From positions 62,001 through 126,000 of the forward strand of contig NZ_LMMT01000037.1 in assembly GCF_001422365.1 (NCBI RefSeq): a stretch of DNA of 64,000 nt, given 5' to 3'. The notes under the pieces are model-generated. The model saw only the letters and a list, made by a program, of their open reading frames with translations. It was not told the origin of the DNA and did not search any database. Shown one piece after another: positions 36,439 through 44,421 of this stretch; the stretch's first letter is position 1, and the number at the start of each line of letters is the position of its first letter. This stretch comes from Pseudorhodoferax sp. Leaf265 (lineage in GTDB: Bacteria; Pseudomonadota; Gammaproteobacteria; Burkholderiales; Burkholderiaceae_C). Made by a program: the position numbers and the translations under genes.

Positions 36439-36496
36439 CTTAAACCAAACAGCCTCCGCGGAAATCGGGGCGGTTCAAATTGCTCGTGGCAGTGCG

Positions 36497-36552
36497 GTTT
36501 AACAGGTCAACGAAGGCGGACGCCTACGGCGCCGCTTGTTTTCGGCGTTCAT
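36497..36552 (+). other. attC recombination site 3 (imperfect R')
   Basis: It begins with R'' GTTTAAC. The inner arms fold as AAG-(G)-CGG-(A)-CGCC-TAC-GGCG-CCG-CTT, with extrahelical bases on one arm as in attC sites. The expected 3' box reads GTTCATG, matching only the GTT of GTTRRRY. The site is probably decayed or was recombined with the following IS fragment. Confidence 0.55.
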
Positions 36553-36590
36553 GCAAGTCCTCCCCGGCTTCTCTCAGAAAAGCTGGAGCT

Positions 36591-36776
36591 TTTCCCGTCG
36601 GCATGGTCGTCGGCTGGACCATCGGAACGCGCCCGGATGCCATGCTGGTCAACACAATGCTGGACGCGCCCATCCAGACCGTCGCAACAAGCAAGGAGCG
36701 GCCGGTTGCGCACTCGGATCGCGGCGCCCGCTACCGGTGGCCTGGATGGCTGCGGACGAGAGGCTTGTTTGCTTGA
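36591..36776 (+). pseudogene. Fragment of an unrelated IS3-family OrfB
   Basis: A remnant of a second transposase. GMVVGWTIGTRPDAMLVNTM, LDAPIQTV and VAHSDRGARYRWPGW match the middle of IS3/IS150-type DDE transposases (the GW-ST-P-AELVNTML and HSDRG-HYRWPGW pattern). The N-terminal domain, first aspartate and catalytic glutamate regions are missing. It is different from the intact IS upstream, so the site has taken at least two IS events. Confidence 0.75.
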
Positions 36777-37039
36777 AGTGTCGCAAGTGCGAGCCTGCGG
36801 CCGTTTGTCCGACATGGGCAACAGCATCCTTAGTTGTTACGCAATCTGAACCAATCCAGCGCTCCGATCTCCGCCTTGTGCGCGGCGACTCCATCTTCGT
36901 AAGGATCTGTGAACAACAAATGCGACGAATGCGTATTTGCGACAATTTCATACAATAGATGTCGTGTTGTCTTACACGTCTTCGGCTTGTGACGTGTCTT
37001 GAAGAGGTGCGTTATTGAAGCACTTGATGTTTTTTCCTG
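36777..37039. other. Intergenic region upstream of PEP-CTERM gene, candidate enhancer sites
   Basis: No gene is supported. ACACGTC (36974-36980) and GACGTGT (36991-36997) form a 7-bp inverted repeat about 50 bp upstream of the sigma-54 promoter; CGACA ... TGTCG lies just before it. These are in the position of binding sites for a sigma-54 activator such as PrsR, the regulator linked to PEP-CTERM genes. Confidence 0.4.
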
Positions 37040-37054
37040 TGGCACAGGGGTTGC
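37040..37054 (+). promoter_or_regulatory. Sigma-54 (RpoN) promoter
   Basis: TGGCACAGGGGTTGC fits the -24/-12 consensus TGGCAC-R-N4-TTGC exactly, with 10 bp between GG and GC. The predicted transcription start is near 37066, giving a leader of about 21 bases to ATG 37087. It is the best promoter match in the window. Confidence 0.8.
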
Positions 37055-37086
37055 GAATGTGTAACTTCTTGCAACAGGAGTCCCAC

Positions 37087-37974
37087 ATGAAAGTCCAACT
37101 CCCCTTTTTCGCCTGCGCCGCACTTCTCATTTCATCTGCCGCTGCCGTTGCGGGGCCGGTTCCGTCCGGTGCTTCCGGGACACTTGATCCGAGCAATCCT
37201 TGCAACGTCTCGAACTGGAAAATCACCGGTGCCACCCCGACGTCCATGTACTCCGGCGGCCCTGTTCCGTCTGTCGGAACGCCCATTGCCGCCACGAGTT
37301 GCGCGGGCGTGTTCACGGGCAACGATGGCCCAGCGTTGAACCCGTCTCCCAACCTGGGCTATCTCAACGACGGGTTGCTCAACGGCCAGTACGGTTTGCT
37401 GAGCCCCACCCAGTTCATTCAATCCAGCCAACTGCTGCCGCTGCGAAACCCAGGAGCCGCCGTCGATCCAGGCTGGATCATGCTGGGCCAGCTCAATGGC
37501 AATGCTGGCCAGCTCAGCTATTCGTCTGTCACGCCCCAGGGCGGTACGCCCTTCTCCCTGGGCAACGTGTTGAAGTACACGCAGACGCAGAACTCCAACG
37601 TCGGCGGCACATGGACGCTGGAAGTCAACAAGGACATCATCGCGATCTTTGAAGAGAACGATCTGTTCTCACGGAGCAACTTCGATCACCTGGCGTTTTC
37701 GGTGAAGTCGAGCACCAGCTGGGCCGTATACGACTTCGACTTCACGAAGATGAACGGCGCTTTCGACCTGGGCGTTCCTTACACGATCACGGGGACGTGG
37801 ACCATGGACACCGACTTCGAAAACAAGAAGGGCAACGACCAGGACATCTCGCACATCAGCGTCTGGGCGCGTGATCCGATCGCGGTGGCCGAGGTTCCCG
37901 AGCCGGCTTCGCTGGCGTTGGTCGGCCTGGGGCTGGTTGGCCTCGCTGCTGCGCGGCGCCGCAAGCAAGCCTGA
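37087..37974 (+). CDS. PEP-CTERM sorting-domain protein
   Basis: A 295-residue secreted protein; AACAGGAGTCCCAC precedes ATG 37087. The signal peptide is MKVQLPFFACAALLISSAAA, cleaved near VAGPV. The body contains LEVNKDIIAIFEENDLFSRS and SVKSSTSWAVYDFDFTKMNG, resembling other alanine/glycine-poor PEP-CTERM surface proteins without known enzyme motifs. The tail is VPEPASLALVGLGLVGLAAA followed by RRRK, the full PEP-CTERM signal recognised by exosortase (EpsH) before export to the surface or matrix. In floc-forming betaproteobacteria such genes depend on RpoN and PrsK/PrsR; the promoter here fits that. No exosortase gene lies nearby. Confidence 0.92.
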   Translation: MKVQLPFFACAALLISSAAAVAGPVPSGASGTLDPSNPCNVSNWKITGATPTSMYSGGPVPSVGTPIAATSCAGVFTGNDGPALNPSPNLGYLNDGLLNGQYGLLSPTQFIQSSQLLPLRNPGAAVDPGWIMLGQLNGNAGQLSYSSVTPQGGTPFSLGNVLKYTQTQNSNVGGTWTLEVNKDIIAIFEENDLFSRSNFDHLAFSVKSSTSWAVYDFDFTKMNGAFDLGVPYTITGTWTMDTDFENKKGNDQDISHISVWARDPIAVAEVPEPASLALVGLGLVGLAAARRRKQA

Positions 37975-37997
37975 TCCGCCTCCTTGCTGTCACGCGA

Positions 37998-38018
37998 CCC
38001 GGCTTCGGCCGGGTTTTT
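37998..38018 (+). terminator. Rho-independent terminator
   Basis: CCCGGC-TTCG-GCCGGG followed by TTTTT: a 6-bp GC stem with a stable UUCG tetraloop and a U-tract, 24 bp after the PEP-CTERM stop codon. It is the only textbook terminator in the window. Confidence 0.92.
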
Positions 38019-38196
38019 CGTTGTCGGCGCTCTGCAAATGACGAAGAGCAGGCGGAAGAGGCACGGTGTTCACCTGGCGTCGCGCGCTGCCTGGGCGCTT
38101 GCTCGGCAATGGCAATTCTTGCGACAACCACTTGAGGGCTGATCTGCAGGGAAAATGGCGACCGCATTTTCTGTGTTCCCCTGCCTCCGAATTCCG

Positions 38197-39201
38197 ATGG
38201 TTGAGAAAAATCAAGCGCTCCACATCAGCGTCGCCCCGATGCTCGACTGGACCGACCGGCATTGCCGCTATTTCCACCGCCTGCTCTCGCAACGCGCACG
38301 CCTGTACACCGAGATGGTGACGACCGGCGCGCTGCTGCATGGCGACGTGGCGCGGCACCTGCGGCTGGACGAGGCCGAGCACCCCGTCGCGCTGCAACTC
38401 GGGGGCAGCGAGCCGGACGACCTCGCGCATTGCGCCAGGCTGGGCGAGCAGTGGGGCTACGACGAGATCAACCTCAATTGCGGCTGCCCGTCCGAGCGCG
38501 TGCAGCGCGGCGCCTTCGGGGCCTGCCTGATGGCCGAGCCGCAACTCGTGGCCGACGGCGTGAAGGCCATGGTGGATGCGGTCGGCATCCCCGTGACCGT
38601 CAAGCACCGCATCGGCATCGACCGCGGCGAGGACTACGGCTTCGTGCGCGACTTCGTCGGCACCGTCGCCCAGGCCGGCTGCAGCACCTTCATCGTGCAC
38701 GCGCGCAATGCCTGGCTCAAGGGTCTGTCGCCCAAGGAGAACCGCGACATCCCGCCGCTGCGCTACGAGCTTGTGCATCGGCTCAAGCGCGACTTTCCGC
38801 AGCTCTCCATCGTCATCAACGGCGGCCTCAAGACCACGGCGCAGGTGGGCGAGCAACTGGAACTGCTCGACGGCGCCATGCTGGGCCGCGAGGCCTACCA
38901 CAACCCCTGGTGGCTGGCCGAGTGGGACAGCGCGTTCTTCGGCATGCCCGCCGATCCCGTGCGCACGCGCGAATCGGTGGAGGAGGCGATGCTGCGCTAC
39001 ATGGAGCACGAGGCGCGCACGCACGGCACCCACTGGCACGCCATCGCGCGCCACATGATGGGCCTGCGCCACGGCCTGCCCGGCGCGCGGCGCTGGCGCC
39101 AGGTCTGGAGCGACCACCGCATGAAGGCGCTGCCGCCGGCCGAGGTCGCGGCGATCGCGCATGCTCCCGTATCCTCGGCCGAGCCGGCGCACGCCGCCTG
39201 A
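38197..39201 (+). CDS. dusA: tRNA-dihydrouridine synthase DusA
   Basis: A 334-residue FMN enzyme that reduces uridine 20/20a in the D-loop of tRNA. LHISVAPMLDWTDRHCRYFH is the typical N terminus. INLNCGCPSERVQRGAFGAC contains the catalytic cysteine region, GIPVTVKHRIGID and TFIVHARNAWLKGLSPKENR the tRNA/FMN-binding parts, and IVINGGLKTTAQVGEQLELL with DGAMLGREAYHNP the FMN phosphate site. The DusA-specific ARNAWLKGLSPKENR stretch separates it from DusB and DusC. ATG 38197 is preferred; ATG 38155 (after AGGGAAA) would add 14 residues. It is probably the first gene of a constitutive unit with the next gene. Confidence 0.95.
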   Translation: MVEKNQALHISVAPMLDWTDRHCRYFHRLLSQRARLYTEMVTTGALLHGDVARHLRLDEAEHPVALQLGGSEPDDLAHCARLGEQWGYDEINLNCGCPSERVQRGAFGACLMAEPQLVADGVKAMVDAVGIPVTVKHRIGIDRGEDYGFVRDFVGTVAQAGCSTFIVHARNAWLKGLSPKENRDIPPLRYELVHRLKRDFPQLSIVINGGLKTTAQVGEQLELLDGAMLGREAYHNPWWLAEWDSAFFGMPADPVRTRESVEEAMLRYMEHEARTHGTHWHAIARHMMGLRHGLPGARRWRQVWSDHRMKALPPAEVAAIAHAPVSSAEPAHAA

Positions 39202-39242
39202 GCCGCACCCACCCTCTGTTCAACCGACCGGACTTCTGTTCC

Positions 39243-40181
39243 ATGACCCGACCACGCATCCTCCAGATCGGCAAGCTCTTTCCCGCCACCGAGCAGGCCC
39301 TGGCCGCCCAGTACGACGTCCACCTGCTGGCCAGCGAGGCCGATCCCAAGGCCTTTCTTGCGCGCGAGGGTGGCAACTTCGTGGGCGTGGCCACCAGCGC
39401 CGGCGTCGGCATCGATGGCGCCACCATCGCGGCGCTGCCGAACCTGAAGGTCATCTCCAGCTTCGGCGTGGGCTTCGACAAGGTCGACGTCGCCGCCGCC
39501 CGCGCGCGCAACATCCCCGTGGGCTACACGCCCGACGTGCTCAACGACTGCGTGGCCGACACCGCCTTCGGCCTGGTCATCGACGCGGGCCGCCGCTTCA
39601 CCGACTCCGACCGCTACCTGCGCCGCGGCGACTGGCTCAAGGCCCCGTACCCGCTGGCCACGCGCATCAGCGGCAAGAAGCTGGGCATCGTCGGCCTGGG
39701 CCGCATCGGCCGCGTGATCGCGCGCCGCGCAAGCGGCTTCGACATGGAAGTGCGCTACCACAACCGCCGGCCGGTCGAGGGCGTCGAGGGCTACGAGGCC
39801 ACGCTCGAAGGCCTGGCGCGCTGGGCCGATTTCCTGGTCGTGGCCGCGGCCGGCGGTGCCGGGTCGCGCCACCTGATCTCGCGCGAGATCCTGGCCGCGC
39901 TGGGTCCCCAGGGCTTTCTCATCAACATCGCGCGCGGCACGGTGGTGGATGAAGAGGCGCTGATCGAGGCGCTGGAGAACAAGACCATCGCCGGTGCCGG
40001 CCTGGACGTGTACGAGGACGAGCCGCGCGTGCCCGCCCGCCTGATCGCCTGCGAGAGCGCGGTGCTGCTGCCGCACCTGGCCAGCGGCACGCGCGAGACG
40101 CGCCAGGCCATGGGCGACCTGGTGCTGGAGAACCTGCGCAGCTTCTTCGCCACGGGGCAGGTGAGCGTCGCCGTTCCGTGA
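39243..40181 (+). CDS. D-2-hydroxyacid dehydrogenase (glyoxylate/hydroxypyruvate reductase-like)
   Basis: A 312-residue NAD(P)-dependent enzyme of the D-isomer 2-hydroxyacid family. The substrate loop ISSFGVGFDKVDVAAARAR, the dinucleotide motif LGIVGLGRIGRVIARRASGF, and the catalytic Arg (INIARGTVVDEEAL), Glu (GLDVYEDEPRVP) and His (VLLPHLASGTRETR) are all present. Asn-Arg (YHNRRPVEG) after the second strand suggests NADP preference, as in GhrB/hydroxypyruvate reductases. It lies 41 bp after dusA. It could reduce the glyoxylate or hydroxypyruvate made by the aminotransferase at 48312, but they are 8 kb apart. Confidence 0.92.
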   Translation: MTRPRILQIGKLFPATEQALAAQYDVHLLASEADPKAFLAREGGNFVGVATSAGVGIDGATIAALPNLKVISSFGVGFDKVDVAAARARNIPVGYTPDVLNDCVADTAFGLVIDAGRRFTDSDRYLRRGDWLKAPYPLATRISGKKLGIVGLGRIGRVIARRASGFDMEVRYHNRRPVEGVEGYEATLEGLARWADFLVVAAAGGAGSRHLISREILAALGPQGFLINIARGTVVDEEALIEALENKTIAGAGLDVYEDEPRVPARLIACESAVLLPHLASGTRETRQAMGDLVLENLRSFFATGQVSVAVP

Positions 40182-40224
40182 GCCGCTGGGGCTAAGCTTG
40201 GGGGCTTGACCCGAGGAGCCTCCC

Positions 40225-41973
40225 ATGTCCCCCATCCCTTTCCGCCTGGCCGGCGTCGCCGCCGTGCTGGCCTTGGCCGGCTGCGCCACCACCACCGGCC
40301 AGGCACCCGCCGGTCCGCTCAAGAAGCCCGAACTCGAGCAGATCGCCGCGCAGCAGCAGGGCCGCGTGCCTGTGTCGTTCGCGGCCTTCCTGGCGCAGGT
40401 GGCGCAAGACCGGCCGGCGCTCGCGCCGCTGGCCCAGCGCTACCAGCGGCGTGAGGCGCTGACGCCTGACGAGACGCTGCAGGCCGCGCGCCTGCTGGGC
40501 CTGCACAACCGGCTGCTGAACCAGGCCGCCGTGATCGACACCACCGCGCGCATGGTGGCGCTGCCCACGTTCCGTGGCAGCGTGCCGCCGCACGAGGACC
40601 CGCAGATCATCGCCTTCGGCCGGCTGCTGGGTCGCATGGCGGCCGACTTCGGCCTGCAGTACCGCAACGTGGACAACCGCGTCTTCGAGGTCAAGCTGCC
40701 CGGCAGCGGCAGCGAGGAGTTCGGCATCCTCACGCACGCCGACGTGGTGCCCGTGGTGGCCAGCGAGTGGGTGCTGGAAGACGGCGCCCGGCTCGACCCG
40801 TTCAAGCTCACGCGCGTGGGCGGCCTGCTGTATGGCCGCGGCAGCATCGACGACAAGGGCTCCATCGCCACCGTGCTGTACGCCATGAAGGCCGTGAAGG
40901 ACAGCGGCCTGCCGCTGGCCCGCACCATCCGCCTGATGGTCGACACCACCGAGGAAACCGGCGGCGAGGCGATCCGCTACTACCAGCAGGGCACGCAGCT
41001 GCCCCAGTACAACATCGTGCTCGACAGCCGCTACCCGGCGGTGGTGGCCGAGAAGGGCACGGGCGCGCTGCGCGCCAGTTTCGCCGTGGCGCCGGCACGG
41101 CCGGCGGCGCCGGGCACGGCCACGATCACGGCGCTGGCCGGCGCCGCATCGGCCAACGCGATCCCGCAGACCGCCACGGCGCGGCTGCAGGCGGCCGATC
41201 CGGCGGCCCTGGCCAGCACGCTGCAGGCTGCCGCCACCGCCTTCGTGCAGCAGTACACGCCGCAGGGCGGCAAGTTCGCCATCGAGGTGGCGCCGCGCGC
41301 CGACGGCGTGGACCTCAAGGTCACCGGCGCTTCGGCCCACGGCTCGCGGCCCGAGGAGGGTGTGAACCCGCTGCCGCGCCTGGCGCTGTTCCTGCAGACC
41401 GCCGGCGTGCCGCTGGCCGACAACGGCTACGCCCAGGCCACGCGCTACATCGCCGACCTGTTCGGCCTGGACTACCTGGGCAACAAGATGGGCTTGGCCT
41501 ATGCCGACAGCTTCATGGGCCCGCTGACAGCCTCGCCCACGCTGGTGCGCGAGAACGCGGGCAAGGTCGAGGTCACGGCCAATGTGCGCATGCCGCGCGG
41601 CAATACGCCCGAGGCGCTCAGCGCGGCCACGCAGGCCAAGGTGCGCGCCTGGGGCGCGGCCAACGGCATCGCGGTCGAGGTGGCGCACACCCAGGGCAAC
41701 TGGATGGCACGCGACCCCAAGGGGGCATGGCTGTCCACGCTGCTCAACATCTTCGGCGACACCACCGGCCTGCCGGCCGCACCCGTGTCCACGGCCGGCA
41801 GCACCACGGCCAAGCAGATGCCCAACGCGATCAACTTCGGCCCGGCCATGCCGGGCAAGAAGTACACGGCCCACAACGCCAACGAGTACAAGGAAATCGC
41901 CGATCTGGACGCCGACATGCAGATGTTCACCGAGATGCTGCTGCGCATCGGCAACCTGCCGCAGATGCAGTAG
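40225..41973 (+). CDS. M20-family metallopeptidase lipoprotein (PepV/Sapep-like)
   Basis: A 582-residue probable dipeptidase anchored in the envelope. CGAGGAGCCTCCC precedes ATG 40225. The lipobox LAGC puts the lipidated Cys at residue 20 (VLALAGCATTTG). M20 zinc-site motifs: ILTHADVVPV (His, Asp), YGRGSIDDKGSIATVLYAMK (Asp), MVDTTEETGGEAI (Glu-Glu) and ASAHGSRPEEGVN (dimerisation/substrate His). The 'lid' insert fits the PepV/Sapep subfamily. The C-terminal ligand His would be in KKYTAHNANEYKEI. It probably releases amino acids from peptides at the cell surface or in the periplasm, unusual for a family that is mostly cytoplasmic. Confidence 0.9.
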   Translation: MSPIPFRLAGVAAVLALAGCATTTGQAPAGPLKKPELEQIAAQQQGRVPVSFAAFLAQVAQDRPALAPLAQRYQRREALTPDETLQAARLLGLHNRLLNQAAVIDTTARMVALPTFRGSVPPHEDPQIIAFGRLLGRMAADFGLQYRNVDNRVFEVKLPGSGSEEFGILTHADVVPVVASEWVLEDGARLDPFKLTRVGGLLYGRGSIDDKGSIATVLYAMKAVKDSGLPLARTIRLMVDTTEETGGEAIRYYQQGTQLPQYNIVLDSRYPAVVAEKGTGALRASFAVAPARPAAPGTATITALAGAASANAIPQTATARLQAADPAALASTLQAAATAFVQQYTPQGGKFAIEVAPRADGVDLKVTGASAHGSRPEEGVNPLPRLALFLQTAGVPLADNGYAQATRYIADLFGLDYLGNKMGLAYADSFMGPLTASPTLVRENAGKVEVTANVRMPRGNTPEALSAATQAKVRAWGAANGIAVEVAHTQGNWMARDPKGAWLSTLLNIFGDTTGLPAAPVSTAGSTTAKQMPNAINFGPAMPGKKYTAHNANEYKEIADLDADMQMFTEMLLRIGNLPQMQ

Positions 41974-42064
41974 CGGGACTTGTCCCGACGGCGACGGCCG
42001 CGCCGTGCGGCCGCTGCGAAGATCCTGCGCTGCAACCAAGCCAGACCCCGGGAGAAGACCACCC

Positions 42065-43231
42065 ATGAGCATCCAACGCAAGGCCTGCATCGTCGGCGCC
42101 TACGAACACCCCACGCGCAAGGCGCCCGACAAGACCGTGGCCCAGCTGCACGCCGAAGTGGCGCGCGGCGCGCTGCTCGACGCGGGCCTCACGCTCGGTG
42201 ACGTGGACGGCTACTTCTGCGCCGGCGACGCGCCCGGCCTGGGCGCGCTGAACATCGCCGACCACATCGGCCTGCACCCGCGCCATGTGGACTCGACCGA
42301 CATGGGCGGCTCGTCCTACCTGGCCCACGTGGGCCATGCCGCGCAGGCGATTGCCGCCGGCAAGTGCAACGTGGCGCTGATCACATTGGCCGGCCGCCCG
42401 CGTTCGGAAGCCTCCAGCGGCACGCAGCCGCGCAACTGGGGCCCGAACCTGCCGGACCAGCCCTTCGAGGCGCCGTTCGGCCCGGTCACGGTCAACATGT
42501 ACGCCATGGTGGCCATGCGCCACATGCACGACTGGGGCACCACGGCCGAGCAACTGGCCTGGATCAAGGTGGCCATGTCCCACCACGCCCAGCACAACCC
42601 GCACGCCATGCTGCGCGATGTGGTCACGGTCGAGGACGTCATCAACTCGCCCATGATCTCCGACCCGCTGCACAAGCTCGATTGCTGCGTGGTCAGCGAC
42701 GGCGGTGGCGCGCTGGTCGTCACCCGGCCCGAGATCGCGCGCAGCCTCAAGCGCCCCATCGTCAACGTGCTCGGCGCCGGCGAGGCGCTCAAGGGGCAGG
42801 AGGGCGGCAACATCGACCTGTCGTACTCGGGTGCGGTCTGGTCTGGCCCACGAGCGTTCGAGGAGGCTGGCGTGAAGCCCGCCGACATCCAGTACGCGTC
42901 GATCTATGACAGCTTCACGATCACCGTGCTCATGCAACTGGAAGACCTGGGCTTTTGCAAGCGCGGCGAGGGCGGCCGTTTCGTGGCCGACGGCAACCTG
43001 ATCGCAGGCACCGGCAAGCTGCCCGTCAACACCGATGGCGGCGGCCTGTGCAACAACCACCCGGCCAACCGCGGCGGCATCACCAAGGTCATCGAGGCCG
43101 TGCGCCAGCTGCGCGGCGAGGCCCATCCCGCGGTACAGGTGAAGAACTGCGGCCTCGCACTCGCGCAGGGCACGGGCGGCCTGCTCGGCTCGCGCCACGG
43201 CAGTGCCACGCTCATCATGGAAAGGGCCTGA
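42065..43231 (+). CDS. Thiolase-fold protein, SCP-x/Ltp2-like, without canonical cysteines
   Basis: A 388-residue thiolase-superfamily protein. The fold is clear from ACIVGAYEHPTRKAPDKTVA, IQYASIYDSFTITVLMQLED, VNTDGGGLCNNHPANRGGI and the C-terminal NCGLALAQGTGGLLGSRHGS. The usual nucleophilic cysteine near residue 90 is replaced: the segment reads DSTDMGGSSYLAHVGHAAQA. The second cysteine loop (CxGGG) is GTGGLLGSRHG. Loss of both, together with a DUF35 partner two bases downstream, recalls Ltp2-ChsH2-type retro-aldolases rather than true thiolases. Start ATG 42065 follows GGGAGAAGACCACCC. It is the first of three coupled genes. Confidence 0.88.
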   Translation: MSIQRKACIVGAYEHPTRKAPDKTVAQLHAEVARGALLDAGLTLGDVDGYFCAGDAPGLGALNIADHIGLHPRHVDSTDMGGSSYLAHVGHAAQAIAAGKCNVALITLAGRPRSEASSGTQPRNWGPNLPDQPFEAPFGPVTVNMYAMVAMRHMHDWGTTAEQLAWIKVAMSHHAQHNPHAMLRDVVTVEDVINSPMISDPLHKLDCCVVSDGGGALVVTRPEIARSLKRPIVNVLGAGEALKGQEGGNIDLSYSGAVWSGPRAFEEAGVKPADIQYASIYDSFTITVLMQLEDLGFCKRGEGGRFVADGNLIAGTGKLPVNTDGGGLCNNHPANRGGITKVIEAVRQLRGEAHPAVQVKNCGLALAQGTGGLLGSRHGSATLIMERA

Positions 43232-43233
43232 AC

Positions 43234-43635
43234 ATGACCACGCTCGCTCAAGACCGCGCCTGGCCCGCGCCCGTGGTCTACCCCGACAACGCCGAGTTCT
43301 GGGCCGGCACCGCCGCCGGCCAGCTGCTGGTGCGCCACTGCGAGGACTGCGGCAAGCCCCACTGGTACCCGCGCACGCAGTGCCCGTTCTGCATGTCCGA
43401 CCGCACCGCCTTCAAGCGCTCGGCCGGCAAGGGCGCGATCTACAGCTTCACCGTGTGCCGCCGCGTCGGCCCGGTGCCCTTCGCCATGGCCTATGTGCGG
43501 CTGGACGAAGGCGTGACGATGATGACCAACATCGTCGACTGCGACCTCGATGCGCTGGCCATCGGCCAGCGCGTGCAGCTGGTGTTCAAAGCCGCCGAGG
43601 GCGGCGCCATGCTGCCGATGTTCACGCCGGCCTGA
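43234..43635 (+). CDS. Zn-ribbon OB-fold (DUF35) acyl-CoA-associated protein
   Basis: A 133-residue DUF35 protein. A rubredoxin-like zinc ribbon (VRHCEDCGKPHWYPRTQCPF then CMSDRTAF) is followed by an OB-fold (GAIYSFTVCRRVGPVPFAMA; VTMMTNIVDCDLDALAIGQR). DUF35 proteins bind acyl-CoA and form obligate complexes with thiolase-fold or hydratase partners. The gene begins 2 bp after the thiolase-fold stop, which supports a complex between the two products. Confidence 0.93.
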   Translation: MTTLAQDRAWPAPVVYPDNAEFWAGTAAGQLLVRHCEDCGKPHWYPRTQCPFCMSDRTAFKRSAGKGAIYSFTVCRRVGPVPFAMAYVRLDEGVTMMTNIVDCDLDALAIGQRVQLVFKAAEGGAMLPMFTPA

Positions 43636-43642
43636 GCGCCGC

Positions 43643-44419
43643 ATGGACGACCTGCCGCACGCCGATCTGGCGCTGGACGACAGCGGCGTCGCCACGCTGC
43701 AGATCGCCAACGGCACGGCACTGAACATCCTCGGCAGCCCGACCATCGTGGCGCTCACGCAGGCTCTGCGCCGCCTGGCGCGCGACGCCCGCGTGCGCGC
43801 GCTGGTGCTGCGTGGCAGCGGCGACAAGGCCTTCGTGGGCGGGGCCGACATCCACGAACTGGCCCGGCTCGACCAGGACACGGCCGTGGTCTTCATCACG
43901 CGGCTGCACGACCTGTGCGAGGCCGTGCGCGACTTCCCGGTGCCGACCATCGCACGCATGGCAGGCTGGTGCATGGGCGCCGGCATGGAACTGGCCGCGG
44001 CCTGCGACATCCGCATCGGGACCACGGCCAGCCAGTTCTCCATGCCCGAAGTGCGCATCGGCATTCCGTCCGTGATCCACGCCAACCTGCTGGCGCGCCT
44101 GGTCGGCGAAGGCCGCACGCGCTGGCTGCTGCTGACCGGCGCGGCCATCGACGGCGCCCAGGCCGAGCGCTGGGGCTATCTCAACGACTGCGTGGTGCCC
44201 GGGGCGCTGGATGAGGCCATCGCCGCCACGCTGCGCGAGATCCTCGCCAACGGCCCGGACAGCGTGCGCGCGCAGAAGGTGCTGCTGCGCGCCTGGGAAG
44301 CGCCGCACCTGGAGCGCGGGCTCAAGGAGAGCATCGCGGTGTTCGGCCAGTCCTACGCGGGCAGCGAACCGGCTGCCTACATGCAGCACTTCTTCGAACG
44401 CAAGCGCAAGAAGGACTGA
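43643..44419 (+). CDS. Enoyl-CoA hydratase/isomerase family protein
   Basis: A 258-residue crotonase-fold enzyme. Oxyanion-hole regions are GSGDKAFVGGADIHELARLD and IARMAGWCMGAGMELAAACD; the glutamate in GMELAAACD is near the usual first catalytic acid, and SQFSMPEVRIGIPSVIHANL supplies the second region. It follows the DUF35 gene by 7 bp and is the last gene of the operon, converging on the FAD/Fe-S dehydrogenase 2 bp away. It may hydrate the enoyl-CoA that the thiolase-fold/DUF35 pair then cleaves, a hydratase-aldolase order known for side-chain degradation. The specific pathway is inference. Confidence 0.92.
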   Translation: MDDLPHADLALDDSGVATLQIANGTALNILGSPTIVALTQALRRLARDARVRALVLRGSGDKAFVGGADIHELARLDQDTAVVFITRLHDLCEAVRDFPVPTIARMAGWCMGAGMELAAACDIRIGTTASQFSMPEVRIGIPSVIHANLLARLVGEGRTRWLLLTGAAIDGAQAERWGYLNDCVVPGALDEAIAATLREILANGPDSVRAQKVLLRAWEAPHLERGLKESIAVFGQSYAGSEPAAYMQHFFERKRKKD

Positions 44420-44421
44420 CG

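Larger units (their letters stand above)
35157..36477 (+). mobile_element. IS3-family insertion sequence (IS51-like group)
   Basis: A 1,321-bp element. The terminal inverted repeats begin TGAACCGCCCCG on the left and end CGGGGCGGTTCA on the right, and match at 25 of the first 27 positions; the differences fall in the GGTTTT/GATTTC segment. It is flanked by a 3-bp AAT duplication (35154-35156, 36478-36480). It contains two overlapping transposase genes in a -1 arrangement. It appears complete and possibly active. Its high GC contrasts with the surrounding cassette DNA. Confidence 0.93.
35020..36502 (+). pseudogene. Cassette ORF interrupted by the IS element
   Basis: An ORF starting at ATG 35020 (MTNLSLADLRRAEDLLTHAA) is broken after codon 45 by the IS at 35157. 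Removing the IS and one AAT duplicate joins 35156 to 36481 in frame, giving a 52-residue peptide ending ANRRIARGSAV. Its TAA (36500-36502) lies inside a GTTTAAC box, the R'' of the third attC, exactly as in cassette 1. That supports a real small cassette gene destroyed by insertion. Its function is unknown. Confidence 0.65.

Noticed and set aside
33029-36776. Interpretation as a class 1 resistance integron
   Set aside because: The integrase is a decayed chromosomal type, there is no qacE/sul1 3' segment, and the cassette genes do not match known resistance determinants that I recognise.
42065-43231. Annotation as a standard acetyl-CoA acetyltransferase
   Set aside because: Both catalytic cysteines are missing in the aligned positions, so thiolytic activity cannot be assumed although the fold is that of a thiolase.
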